The position numbers and the translations under genes were made by a program. The notes beneath the pieces were generated by a model. The model was not told the DNA's origin. It searched no databases and saw only the letters and a program-made list of their open reading frames with translations. Positions 34,003 through 42,137 of a stretch of 64,000 bases of DNA are shown here, piece after piece (position 1 is the first letter of the stretch; each line of letters starts with the position of its first letter). Source of the DNA: CAMXAS01 sp964442435 (GTDB taxonomy: Bacteria; Bacteroidota; Bacteroidia; Bacteroidales; P3); NCBI GenBank assembly GCA_964442435.1, contig CAYTZG010000008.1, forward strand, positions 14,068-78,067. The letters run 5' to 3'.

Positions 34003-35421
34003 ATGGATATGACCTTGTCGAAAGGCGCCATCGATTTTATAGACGACGCTTATATCTTCCGGCTGCTGGAACAGAAGGAAGACGCGGGACGGGTACGTGA
34101 AGTACTGGCTAAAAGTTTGGAAAAGAAGGCGCTGAGTTTGGAAGAAACGGCGGCCTTGCTGGCGGTCAAGAGCCCGGAACTGCTGGAGGAAATCTATCAG
34201 GCGGCCCGCAAGCTCAAACGCGAGGTGTACGGCAACCGCATCGTGTTGTTCGCGCCGCTTTACATCGGCAACCATTGCGTAAACGACTGCCTCTATTGCG
34301 GTTTCCGCCGCAGTTTGACCTCTACGGTAAGACGGACGCTGAGCGATGAGGAATTGGTACAGGAAGTCAAGTCGTTGGAGTCGGAAGGCCACAAGCGTCT
34401 GATTCTCGTCTATGGCGAGTCGCCGGCCTATTCGCCCGAATTCATCGCGCATACGGTGGAGGTCGTCTATGCCACGAAGAACGGCCATGGCGAAATCCGC
34501 CGCGTCAACATCAACGCCGCGCCCCTCGACATCGAAGGCTTCAAGACCGTGAAGCAGGCCGGCATCGGCACGTATCAGATTTTCCAAGAAACCTACCATA
34601 AGGAGACCTACGCCCAATATCATCCCGCCAACACGTTGAAAGGCAATTTCATGTGGCGGCTTGACGGCATGGACCGCGCCTACCAGGCCGGCTGTGACGA
34701 CATGGGCATCGGCGCCTTGTTCGGCCTGTACGACTGGCGTTTCGAAGTCATGGGCTTGGTTTCCCATGCGTTGCATCTGCAAGGCCGTTACGGCGTAGGC
34801 CCGCATACCATCAGTTTCCCGCGCATCCAGCCGGCCAACGGTTTGGATTTGGCCCTGCCGTATCAGACCACCGACGCGCAGTTCAAGCAGTTGGTGGCCG
34901 TGTTGCGTTTGGCCGTGCCTTATACGGGGCTGATTATGACGGCGCGCGAGTCGCCGGCCATCCGCGACGAGGTCATGGAGTTCGGCGTTTCGCAAATCGA
35001 CGCCGGCACGCGGCTCGAAATAGGCGCCTACCACGAGAAAGACAGCATTACGGATGCGCAGAAGCTTGAAAAAGAACAGTTTCAGATTGGCGACAACCGG
35101 ACGTTGGACGAGGCCATCGGCTGGTTGCTGTCGCGCGACTTCATCCCGTCGTTCTGCACGTCCTGCTATCGGGTGGGTCGTACCGGCGAGCATTTTATGG
35201 AATACGCGATACCCGGCTTCATCGGTCGTTTTTGTACACCCAACGCCATCATGACGTTGGCCGAATACCTGAAGGACTATGCCGGCGAACGGACGCGGAA
35301 AGAGGGGGAAGCCTTGATTGCGCGCGAGTTGGCCAAGATGCCGGAAGACGAGATGAAACGCAGTCTGTTGGAACGTCTGCGTAATCTGGCCGAGGACGAC
35401 AAACGCGACCAATTGTTTTAA
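34003..35421 (+). CDS. hydG: [FeFe]-hydrogenase maturase HydG (radical SAM)
   Basis: 472-residue radical SAM tyrosine lyase that makes the CO/CN iron synthon for the H-cluster of [FeFe]-hydrogenase. The radical SAM cluster cysteines are Cys92, Cys96 and Cys99 (CVNDCLYC). The C-terminal second cluster has the diagnostic CX2CX22C spacing (Cys385, Cys388, Cys411), which separates HydG from ThiH. The length is normal. No hydE, hydF or hydrogenase structural gene lies in this window, so the partners must be elsewhere. It is coupled to the YicC-type gene (2-nt gap) rather than to other maturases. A strong terminator follows. Confidence 0.93.
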   Translation: MDMTLSKGAIDFIDDAYIFRLLEQKEDAGRVREVLAKSLEKKALSLEETAALLAVKSPELLEEIYQAARKLKREVYGNRIVLFAPLYIGNHCVNDCLYCGFRRSLTSTVRRTLSDEELVQEVKSLESEGHKRLILVYGESPAYSPEFIAHTVEVVYATKNGHGEIRRVNINAAPLDIEGFKTVKQAGIGTYQIFQETYHKETYAQYHPANTLKGNFMWRLDGMDRAYQAGCDDMGIGALFGLYDWRFEVMGLVSHALHLQGRYGVGPHTISFPRIQPANGLDLALPYQTTDAQFKQLVAVLRLAVPYTGLIMTARESPAIRDEVMEFGVSQIDAGTRLEIGAYHEKDSITDAQKLEKEQFQIGDNRTLDEAIGWLLSRDFIPSFCTSCYRVGRTGEHFMEYAIPGFIGRFCTPNAIMTLAEYLKDYAGERTRKEGEALIARELAKMPEDEMKRSLLERLRNLAEDDKRDQLF

Positions 35422-35434
35422 AGTCCGTGGACGA

Positions 35435-35470
35435 TAAAAAAAAGGAGAGGGTTCGCCTCTCCTTTTTTTA
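35435..35470. terminator. Bidirectional terminator between hydG and ferritin
   Basis: An inverted repeat with core GGAGAGG/CCTCTCC and A7-8/T7 flanks around a GTTCG loop. It lies between the convergent stops of hydG and the ferritin gene. Confidence 0.92.
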
Positions 35471-35484
35471 TGCCGAAGCTACGG

Positions 35485-35967
35485 TTAGCGGCTCATCATC
35501 TGCTGGTTGAGTTCATACAGATGCGTTTTGCCGAATTTGGCGATACGTTCGGCAATCGCGCCCGCCGTTTCTTCCTCCTCGATCTGTTCGCGGACGAAGT
35601 CCCAGAAGAACAGCTCGGTGGCCTTGTCCTTTTCGGCTTCCGCCAGCGTGACGAGTTGGTCGATCATTTTCGATACCTTGCATTCGTGGGCGTAAACGGC
35701 TTTGAACACATCGGCCAAATCCTTCCACGTGTTCGGCGTGTCTTCGGCCTTGCCCAGCACAACGGTGCCGCCGCGTTTCATAAGGTAGGACGCCATCTTG
35801 TAGGCGTGTTCGTTTTCTTCTTCGGCCTGTTTGCGGAGCCAGTGGGCAAAGCCGTCCAAACCGTCTTTCTCGCAGTAGAACGACATGGCCGTGTAGAGGC
35901 GGGAAGACCAAAATTCAGCGGTAATCTGTTGATTGATCGCTTTCTCAAGTTTCTTTGTGAGGTTCAT
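35485..35967 (-). CDS. ftnA: Non-heme ferritin
   Basis: 160-residue four-helix iron-storage protein forming a 24-mer that oxidises Fe(II) and stores it. Ferroxidase ligands are visible as Glu18 in TAEFWSSRLY, Glu50 and His53 in AEEENEHAYKM, and Glu/Gln in FVREQIEEEE. The N-terminus has MNLTKKLEKAINQQI. Most ferritins have a Y/L-rich ASxxYLAMAxW motif near residue 20-34, here RLYTAMSFY. It starts 12 nt after the stop of the glycosyltransferase fusion gene, so it may be read from that operon as well as from a promoter I could not identify. Confidence 0.93.
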   Translation of the reverse strand: MNLTKKLEKAINQQITAEFWSSRLYTAMSFYCEKDGLDGFAHWLRKQAEEENEHAYKMASYLMKRGGTVVLGKAEDTPNTWKDLADVFKAVYAHECKVSKMIDQLVTLAEAEKDKATELFFWDFVREQIEEEETAGAIAERIAKFGKTHLYELNQQMMSR

Positions 35968-35979
35968 GGTTTTATTGTT

Positions 35980-38745
35980 TTAGAGATTTATAGTTCCTTG
36001 GTTTGACGTTTTGTCGGTGGGGGCGAACGGCCAACCCAACAGGCTGAGAAACAGTTGCTCAAATTGACGGGCCTGATAGTCGCGGCGGTAGCGGGTACGG
36101 ACTTCCGGATTTCCGGCGATATGGGTATAACCTTGGGATTGCCATTGCTCATAGGCTTTTGAGAGTAAAGCCTCGATGTCCTCCTTAGTGGAGGCGTCGC
36201 ATCCTTGTCCGCTTTCACGCAACAGGTCGGCTATCGGACCTTCGGCATCGCGGAGACAGAGAATCGGTTTCTCAACGCCCAAGGCCTCAAACAGTTTGGT
36301 CGTGAGGATACCTTGCGGACGTCGGTCGGCGGCCTTTTGGAAAAACCAACGCCAAGGGCGGTAGAGGTGGCTTTGGGCGGGTTGACCGACGGATTGGCCG
36401 GGTTGGGACGCCCGGTTGTTTAAGACCAATAGAACGGACGCCCGGTTCAGGACGGCCGGGATTTCATCGGATGGGATGTAGTCATGCAGTTGCAGGATGC
36501 CGTTGGACAATAGGTCGGGGCACATCCGGTTCGCCAGTTCGCCCAGCAGACGCTGGGAACGGGCGTCGCAATAAAAGACCATCCGGACCGCTTTGGCCCA
36601 TTCGGTTCGCTCGCGGCGGCCGTTGGCTACGGTTTCGAACAGCAGGCTCGGATCCATCTGGCATAGGCTCAAGATACGTCCCGTATAGACGATGCGGAAC
36701 GTATCGGTCGGTTGAGGTTTGAAACGATAGAGTGCGGGGTCGTAACCGTTGGGTATCAGGGCTACGTTTTCGGGGCGGTGGATGGCGTGCCCCAAAAGGG
36801 CGGTATGCCAGCGGGAAACGGTCGTTACGGCCGTGGCCCGACGTAGCAGGCGGTTACGTTTTTGAATTTGTGAAACACCCCAGAGCCGGCCGAGGATTTG
36901 TTCCAGACCGCCCAGACGGGGCAGCGGCCGCGCGATGAAACTGCAGTCCGGATATTGTTCGATGATGTCGCGGTGGTCGGCGACCCATGGCAGACCGTAG
37001 TGCCGGGCGATGCGGGCGGCAACGGGAAGCGGGAACGTGCGGTAGGCACTGCTCAGGATTAGGTCGAACGGACGCTTCGCGCAGAGGTCGGCAGCCATCC
37101 GGTACAGGACTTTCGTTTTGCGGTGCCGGCCGAAATGAGCTTTGAAGAAGTTCGGGAACGCCTGTTCGTAGACCTCGGTCGACGTCCGTAAAAAGGCGAA
37201 GGCACCGTCGTCGAAATTGGTCTCGGTCACGACCGTCACTTCATGGCCGAACGCTTGCAGGTAGCGGGTCAGATAACCCATGCGGGGGGCGAAAGCCGGT
37301 GGAAACAAATCGCATACCAATAAAATACGTAGATGCGGTTTGTAAGTGATATCCTGTAAACGAGCCATATAGGCACAGGCTTCAGCATAGAGCCGCATCG
37401 GTGTATCGTAGGCGATGCGGGCGGATTCCAAGCCGGGGATGGCGGGCGTATCGGTGTCCGTGTCGCCGTGCATGAACGACGTATTGTGCCAAAGCAGGCA
37501 GGCTTCGCCGCCCACGGCATGGGCGCGGTCGAGCAGTTGAAACAGCGTCTGCCGTGCCTGCGTCTCGTCCAAGTGCATATAACGCGGGTTAAACAGCGTG
37601 TTTTCCATGCAGAGCAACGGGTGGTAGGTCACGGGTGTCAGCCGGCGGGCGGCCGGATCGATGGCGCGCACGGGGCGCGCCGTCCCAAGGCGGAAGCCCG
37701 CCGTATCGGCAAAACCCATCGTAAAGTCGTCGGTAAGGCCGTTTTGTGCCAAGAAAGCGACTTGGGACGGTTGGGTAAAGCGCAGATAGTGGTGGCGCGT
37801 GTAACGCACGTCCACGCCCCAGGCTTTCTCCAAATGCCGTTTCTCTTTGCCGATACGTTCCGGCCGCCCGCCGGCCGTATAGGAGACGTGCAGGCCGAGG
37901 GCCGCGCCCTGCCGCAACAGGCGGTCGCGCAGGCGGCGCAACGCGCGGCTACGGAGGCGGTAACGCGGTTTATCGTAGCGGTCTTTTCCGAGTGATTTTA
38001 TGAAGTAAATATCCTGAACGACAGGATTTGAAGTATCTTTATTTAAAGTTGTTTTCAAGCTGTTGTCCAGGGCGCCGATCGTAGTGAAAGTATCGTATGG
38101 ATCACGGGCGTTTTCGCCGAACCAATGGGCGAAAGTCCTACGTAAGCCGCGCCCGTCGCGCAAGGAACGCAACAGGCCTTTGGCCGAACGGTAAAGGAAG
38201 GGCGCGTCCACGTCGTGGGTCAGGTAGATACGTCTAAGGCCGGGCTGCCAGGCTTGCGACGGGGCGGTGTCCGCAGTGGCGGTTCCCTCGGCCATCAGTT
38301 CGTCCACGCGGGCTTTGAGCCACAGGCCGTATTCGTCCACAATCGGGCGGTGGAGTAAGCCGGCGCGCGCCGCCCAGCTCTCGCTTCCGGGAAAACGGCC
38401 GTGCGCGTCGCGGACCGTCGGCCGCATCCATTCCTCGTAGCGGCTCAGCATAAAGTAGGCGGCCGCTACGAAATCGGCGTGCAGGACCAGCGTTTCGCCT
38501 TGGGCGTGCGCGTACCGTGCCATACGGTTTTCACCGAATGGCACGGGCAGCCCGTCCAGCAGGGCGGGCTGCGCCGGCGGCAGGCTGCGGGGCGTGCCGT
38601 AGTCGGCCTGAAAAAAGGCGGAGGGCTTGATAACGAGCGTATAACGCGGCCACTCGGCTTCGTCGGCCGTATAGCCTATCCGGCTCAGGTAGAACGGGTC
38701 GTCCCGCAACAGAAACGAAAGGGTATAGCGTACGGTTTCTTCCAT
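35980..38745 (-). CDS. Polysaccharide deacetylase-like / glycosyltransferase fusion
   Basis: 921-residue cytoplasmic protein of two clear halves. Residues 1 to about 470 match the Bacteroidetes polysaccharide deacetylase-like family with the N-terminal domain now called DUF7033: the metal-binding THDVD motif is at 176-180, LHVSYTAGG near 286-294, and the closing LLWHNTSF near 427. Residues from about 481 to 921 are a GT4-type glycosyltransferase: LRILLVCDLFPPAFAPRMGYL (in part), PWVADHRDIIEQYPD, FRIVYTGRILS, and TTKLFEALGVEKPILCL near the end, which holds the donor-site Glu. Deacetylation and glycosyl transfer in one chain suggest processing of a surface glycan. It lies 4 nt after the FemAB-like gene. 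The glycan is unknown. Confidence 0.8.
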   Translation of the reverse strand: MEETVRYTLSFLLRDDPFYLSRIGYTADEAEWPRYTLVIKPSAFFQADYGTPRSLPPAQPALLDGLPVPFGENRMARYAHAQGETLVLHADFVAAAYFMLSRYEEWMRPTVRDAHGRFPGSESWAARAGLLHRPIVDEYGLWLKARVDELMAEGTATADTAPSQAWQPGLRRIYLTHDVDAPFLYRSAKGLLRSLRDGRGLRRTFAHWFGENARDPYDTFTTIGALDNSLKTTLNKDTSNPVVQDIYFIKSLGKDRYDKPRYRLRSRALRRLRDRLLRQGAALGLHVSYTAGGRPERIGKEKRHLEKAWGVDVRYTRHHYLRFTQPSQVAFLAQNGLTDDFTMGFADTAGFRLGTARPVRAIDPAARRLTPVTYHPLLCMENTLFNPRYMHLDETQARQTLFQLLDRAHAVGGEACLLWHNTSFMHGDTDTDTPAIPGLESARIAYDTPMRLYAEACAYMARLQDITYKPHLRILLVCDLFPPAFAPRMGYLTRYLQAFGHEVTVVTETNFDDGAFAFLRTSTEVYEQAFPNFFKAHFGRHRKTKVLYRMAADLCAKRPFDLILSSAYRTFPLPVAARIARHYGLPWVADHRDIIEQYPDCSFIARPLPRLGGLEQILGRLWGVSQIQKRNRLLRRATAVTTVSRWHTALLGHAIHRPENVALIPNGYDPALYRFKPQPTDTFRIVYTGRILSLCQMDPSLLFETVANGRRERTEWAKAVRMVFYCDARSQRLLGELANRMCPDLLSNGILQLHDYIPSDEIPAVLNRASVLLVLNNRASQPGQSVGQPAQSHLYRPWRWFFQKAADRRPQGILTTKLFEALGVEKPILCLRDAEGPIADLLRESGQGCDASTKEDIEALLSKAYEQWQSQGYTHIAGNPEVRTRYRRDYQARQFEQLFLSLLGWPFAPTDKTSNQGTINL

Positions 38746-38749
38746 GGCA

Positions 38750-39814
38750 CTACGGTTTTGGCCGGCGGTGTGTCGTCTGCCCGTGGATGAGTCGGCTTAG
38801 CTTGCGCCAGGCCCGTTTGCACAGCCCCGGACGGCGGCCGCTGAGCGTGATATAGGGACGGGGTGTCGCGCCGAATCCTTGGAAGAATTGCGCGATGCCC
38901 TCAATCATAGAGCCTTCGAAATCGAATACGTCGCAGAAGCCGGTGCAATGCGCGATGGCCTTGAACAATACGAGCGTCTGGGCATGGGCGTGGGGCGGCT
39001 TCTGCCGCAGGCTGCCCCCGGCCACGTAGTAGGCCGTGTCGCCCTGCCAGGCCACAAAGGCCGCCGACAGCAACCGCCCGTCGGGGGCGTAGCCGCCCCA
39101 CAGCAGACCTTGCCGCCTTTGGCGGGCGGTTTCGATGAGCCGCGTCAGGCAGGCGGTTTCCGTTTCGGACGTATGGCGTCCACGGGCGGCAAAGGTCTGC
39201 CGGTACAGCCGGCAGAAATCCGCTGTGGAACAAGGTTTTACCGTAATTCCGCCGGCTTCGGCCAGATGGAGGCGCCGCCGGCTGTCCCGGCCCATGCCCG
39301 TCCGCAAGGCCGTTTCCACGGCCGCCGTATCGCCCTGTTCCCGCCAGGCCCGCAGGTTCTCCAAACGGTAGGAATAGCGGACGTGCAAATCCAGGTCGCG
39401 CCAGTAAAACGGCTGCGCCTGCCGCTGTTGGGTCGGGAATTGCAGATAAACGTAGCGGTAGCGGCTCAGGGCCGTGGCCAAATCGGTCAGAATTTTGTGC
39501 TCTTTCGTTTGATTGTCAGGCGATAGCCAAATGGCCGTATGTTGGGTAAACAGCGCGTTCCGCACCGTGTCACCGTAGGGCGTATGGATGGGCATGGCCG
39601 CCAAAGGCAGGCCGTTTCCCGCCTCGATGGCCGTCCAATCCGGCGCATCGGGAACGGTCAGCACCGTCCAGGCCTCCGGACAGGCCGCATCCAGCCACCA
39701 GGCCTGCGCGAACAGCGGAATGCCGTGCCCTTGCGGGCGGGCGCACAGCGCGCGGTAGAACCCTCGCCGGAGGTCGGCTTCGCTATTGGTTTTTATATTG
39801 CAGGACTTCGTCAT
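38750..39814 (-). CDS. FemAB/GNAT-like acyltransferase family protein
   Basis: 354-residue protein with the layout of FemAB or BioF2-like acetyltransferases, two GNAT folds in one chain. The second fold is visible as LLWGGYAPDGRLLSAAFVAW, TAYYVAGGS and FDFEGSMIEGIAQFFQGFGA. Such proteins occur in Bacteroidetes polysaccharide loci beside deacetylases and glycosyltransferases and are thought to acylate or aminoacylate a glycan. The ATG at 39814 (MTKSCNIKT) is preferred because the longer frame (from 39874) lies fully inside the upstream gene. Even so, it overlaps that gene by 32 nt, so the true start could be a few codons later. Confidence 0.75.
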   Translation of the reverse strand: MTKSCNIKTNSEADLRRGFYRALCARPQGHGIPLFAQAWWLDAACPEAWTVLTVPDAPDWTAIEAGNGLPLAAMPIHTPYGDTVRNALFTQHTAIWLSPDNQTKEHKILTDLATALSRYRYVYLQFPTQQRQAQPFYWRDLDLHVRYSYRLENLRAWREQGDTAAVETALRTGMGRDSRRRLHLAEAGGITVKPCSTADFCRLYRQTFAARGRHTSETETACLTRLIETARQRRQGLLWGGYAPDGRLLSAAFVAWQGDTAYYVAGGSLRQKPPHAHAQTLVLFKAIAHCTGFCDVFDFEGSMIEGIAQFFQGFGATPRPYITLSGRRPGLCKRAWRKLSRLIHGQTTHRRPKP

Positions 39815-40826
39815 GGAAATAACGTATCGAAACGCCGGCAATGCGGAACATCTCTTCCGACTCTTCGCCGGCATGGTAGCGGTATTCGCAAATCACGTCC
39901 CGTATGCCGCAGTTGATGATGAGCATGGCGCAGGTACGGCAGGGGGTCATCGTGCAGTAGAGCGTCGCACCCTCCAGCGCGATGCCGCGCTTGGCCGCCT
40001 GGCAAATCGCGTTCTGTTCGGCGTGTACGGTGCGTACGCAGTGCGTCGATGTGTGGCCGTCTTCATGCACCATCCGCTTGAACAGGTGGCCCACCTCGTC
40101 GCAGTGCGGCAGATGGGCGGGGGAGCCCACGTAACCCGTCACGAGAATCTGTTTGTCTTTGACGATGACGCAGCCGCTCTTGCCGCGGTTGCAGGTGGCG
40201 CGTTGCGCCACGCTGTGGCACAGCCCCATAAAATATTCGTCCCAGTCGGGGCGCGGCTTGTAGGCCGAGAGCGCCTGCTCTATTTGTGCGTGCAGGTAGG
40301 CGAGGCTGCCGCTGTTGTCCAATTTGGCGTCGGCCATCGCCATGCAGGCGGAGAGGTTCTGCTTGGTCGGGTCGGCGTTGTTCATCTCGCGCGCCTCATT
40401 GGCCTTGAACGTATCGAAATCCACGTGGTCGGTGGCCGAGCCGCGTTCGGTGATACGGCGGTAGCGCGTGTCTATCGGGGCGTCCACCGACAGGAGCAGG
40501 AAGCGGCGGTTCGGGTCGGCTTCGGCCTTTTTCCGCAAGGCCTCCACCTCGGCCGTGGCGCGTATGCTTTCGATGATGGCGTTCTGTCCGCCGGCCACGG
40601 CCTGTTCGAACAGTTGGTCCACGATATACGACGCGCCGTGTTCGGCCCGCAGCCGGTTGGCGGTTTCCGTCATGCTGTCGCGGTCTACAGCCAGCCCGTT
40701 TTTCTGAATCTCCGCCGTCAGGAAATCGCGTACCGAAAAGTGTTTGAACTGCAAATGCGATACGATATAGTCCACCACCGTACCCTTGCCGGCGCCCAAG
40801 GTGCCGGTAATGCCAATCACGACCAT
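39783..40826 (-). CDS. P-loop nucleotide kinase-like / dCMP deaminase fusion
   Basis: 347-residue cytoplasmic fusion. Residues 1 to about 185 are a P-loop kinase of the dephospho-CoA/adenylate kinase type with Walker A GTLGAGKGT (8-16) and the lid arginines in RYRRITERGS. Residues from about 195 are a zinc deoxycytidylate deaminase: HAEQNAI (His268, Glu270) and the ligand pair in TPCRTCAM (Cys296, Cys299), after GCVIVKDKQILVTGYVGSP. The domain order resembles DcdV/AvcD anti-phage deaminases, but this protein is much shorter than those (over 500 residues). It sits 4 nt after a DUF4837 lipoprotein gene, which leaves no room for an inhibitory RNA. A nucleotide-metabolism role is equally possible. 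Confidence 0.87.
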   Translation of the reverse strand: MVVIGITGTLGAGKGTVVDYIVSHLQFKHFSVRDFLTAEIQKNGLAVDRDSMTETANRLRAEHGASYIVDQLFEQAVAGGQNAIIESIRATAEVEALRKKAEADPNRRFLLLSVDAPIDTRYRRITERGSATDHVDFDTFKANEAREMNNADPTKQNLSACMAMADAKLDNSGSLAYLHAQIEQALSAYKPRPDWDEYFMGLCHSVAQRATCNRGKSGCVIVKDKQILVTGYVGSPAHLPHCDEVGHLFKRMVHEDGHTSTHCVRTVHAEQNAICQAAKRGIALEGATLYCTMTPCRTCAMLIINCGIRDVICEYRYHAGEESEEMFRIAGVSIRYFHDEVLQYKNQ

Positions 40827-40830
40827 ACTA

Positions 40831-41889
40831 CTATTTTATATTATCCGTATTATCCGTTTGCAAAAACTTAAGCCCGCGCGCGATGGCCTCCATCTGTATC
40901 AGCAGGTCGCGCTTCGGCTTGCGCGGCGAGTACAGGTAGGCGTCCATCATCAGGACGCGGTTCTGCGCCGTATCCACCAAAACGTAGTTCACGAACGGTC
41001 CGCCCATGAAGTCCCCCTTCAGTTTCCAAAGCCCCCTCGTCTCTACGGCGTAGCGGCCGTCGATTTGAATCGGACGGCTTTCGGGATACACGTCCGGATA
41101 GCCGGTCTCGGTCGTCATATACGAACCGTCGAGCGGGCCGGGGATATTGGCAACCATTTCGTTACGTTTTTTCAAAATGTGCGGTAACGTAAACGTCTCG
41201 GCATCGGTATAGGGGTAAATCTGGAACACGATGCCTTGTCCCGCGTATTTGCTTTCCTTACGTATCCAGGCAAAGTCCTTCCGCATCGAAGCGAATTCGA
41301 AACCCTCCGGGAAGATGAGCGAAAAACCGTAGTGCTTTTCGAGGTTGCGGCTCAGGTCGATGTTTTCGCCTTTTTTGAACACCCGTTGGATACGCTCGTA
41401 TTCCTTTTCGTAGATATTATGCCGGATGAAGGCCTTGTAGCGGCTGAACAGCGAGTCGAACTGGCCGCTGTTTTTCACCTTGAACCAAAATACGACCTGG
41501 GGGATGGCCCACCGGTTGGCGCTCATTTCCACCGAAGGCTGTTCGAGCGCGGCATCCACCTCTATGCCGAGGATGTTGCGGTGGTGCATGAACATCGGGT
41601 TGTCCTTGAACGCTTCGGGCTGTATGTTGGCTAGCGTGAAACGCGGTTCGGCCTGATTCAGGAGCGGTTGCGGTTCCATGAACCACGCCTGCAGGCTGTC
41701 GCGGAACAGATTTTCGTAATACGCTTTGGGGCAGACGACGATGATTTCGCAGGTCTTGCCGCCCGAACCGGGCAGGCTCTGTTTGACGGCGGTTTTGGCG
41801 TCCGCCTTTTTATCCGTCTGCGGGTGGCAGGCCGCCAAGCCGAGCGAGAGCGCGCCGGCCAAGCACGCCAAGGCGAGGATTCGGTTCAT
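40831..41889 (-). CDS. DUF4837 family lipoprotein
   Basis: 352-residue predicted lipoprotein. The ATG at 41889 gives a signal peptide with lipobox LGLAAC, whereas the longer frame from 41946 would bury it and lies upstream of the promoter. The mature protein belongs to the Bacteroidetes family DUF4837. It shows EIIVVCPKAYYENLFRDSL at the start of the domain and repeated MRKDFAWIRKE, GIVFQIYPY and GLWKLKGDFMGGPFVNY blocks. The function is unknown. It is the first gene of an operon with the kinase-deaminase, the FemAB-like protein and the deacetylase-glycosyltransferase. It is driven by a consensus promoter. Confidence 0.85.
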   Translation of the reverse strand: MNRILALACLAGALSLGLAACHPQTDKKADAKTAVKQSLPGSGGKTCEIIVVCPKAYYENLFRDSLQAWFMEPQPLLNQAEPRFTLANIQPEAFKDNPMFMHHRNILGIEVDAALEQPSVEMSANRWAIPQVVFWFKVKNSGQFDSLFSRYKAFIRHNIYEKEYERIQRVFKKGENIDLSRNLEKHYGFSLIFPEGFEFASMRKDFAWIRKESKYAGQGIVFQIYPYTDAETFTLPHILKKRNEMVANIPGPLDGSYMTTETGYPDVYPESRPIQIDGRYAVETRGLWKLKGDFMGGPFVNYVLVDTAQNRVLMMDAYLYSPRKPKRDLLIQMEAIARGLKFLQTDNTDNIK

Positions 41890-41910
41890 ACCAATACGTT
41901 TAGGTTTCTG

Positions 41911-41942
41911 CAAATATAGCGTAAATCGGGCGGGGATGCAAA
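41911..41942 (-). promoter_or_regulatory. Promoter of the DUF4837 operon
   Basis: On the minus strand: TTTG (41939-41942), 20 nt, TATATTTG (41911-41918), a perfect consensus. The leader to the ATG at 41889 is about 16 nt. Confidence 0.85.
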
Positions 41943-42064
41943 TCAAGGCAGTAAATCCGGAATGCGGCGCGCGTCGAACGCCTCCGTCAACAACCGGCGG
42001 TTTTCAACGTCTGCAACTTGTAATAGGCATCGATGATGCCGCCGTAGGTGGGTGGAAACGGCAC
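41943..42064 (-). pseudogene. Remnant of a glycosyltransferase gene
   Basis: On the minus strand, codons 42064 to 41990 read VPFPPTYGGIIDAYYKLQTL then KTAGC before a stop (41987-41989). This is the typical N-terminal nucleotide-sugar loop of GT4/GT1 glycosyltransferases (VPFPPxxGG-x-D-x-YYK). A different frame then reads LLTEAFDARRIPDLLP and a stop at 41943-41945, which may be the old C-terminus. No start codon or full domain remains. I read this as what is left after an internal deletion. The piece is short, so the assignment rests on one motif. Confidence 0.5.
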
Positions 42065-42107
42065 TTGGAAACTTGAATCTGAATACCCGAAGGTAACATA
42101 AAATGTT

Positions 42108-42115
42108 TATCTTTG
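42108..42115 (+). promoter_or_regulatory. -7 element (TATCTTTG) of the fucosyltransferase-like gene
   Basis: An exact TAnnTTTG match, 22 nt before the ATG at 42138. No TTTG is seen at -33. Confidence 0.6.
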
Positions 42116-42137
42116 CAACGCTAAACAAAAGTCGAGC

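Noticed and set aside
39783..41000. A full AvcID-type defence system (deaminase plus inhibitory RNA)
   Set aside because: Only 4 nt separate the deaminase gene from the upstream lipoprotein gene, so there is no place for the AvcI RNA. The protein is also far shorter than AvcD.
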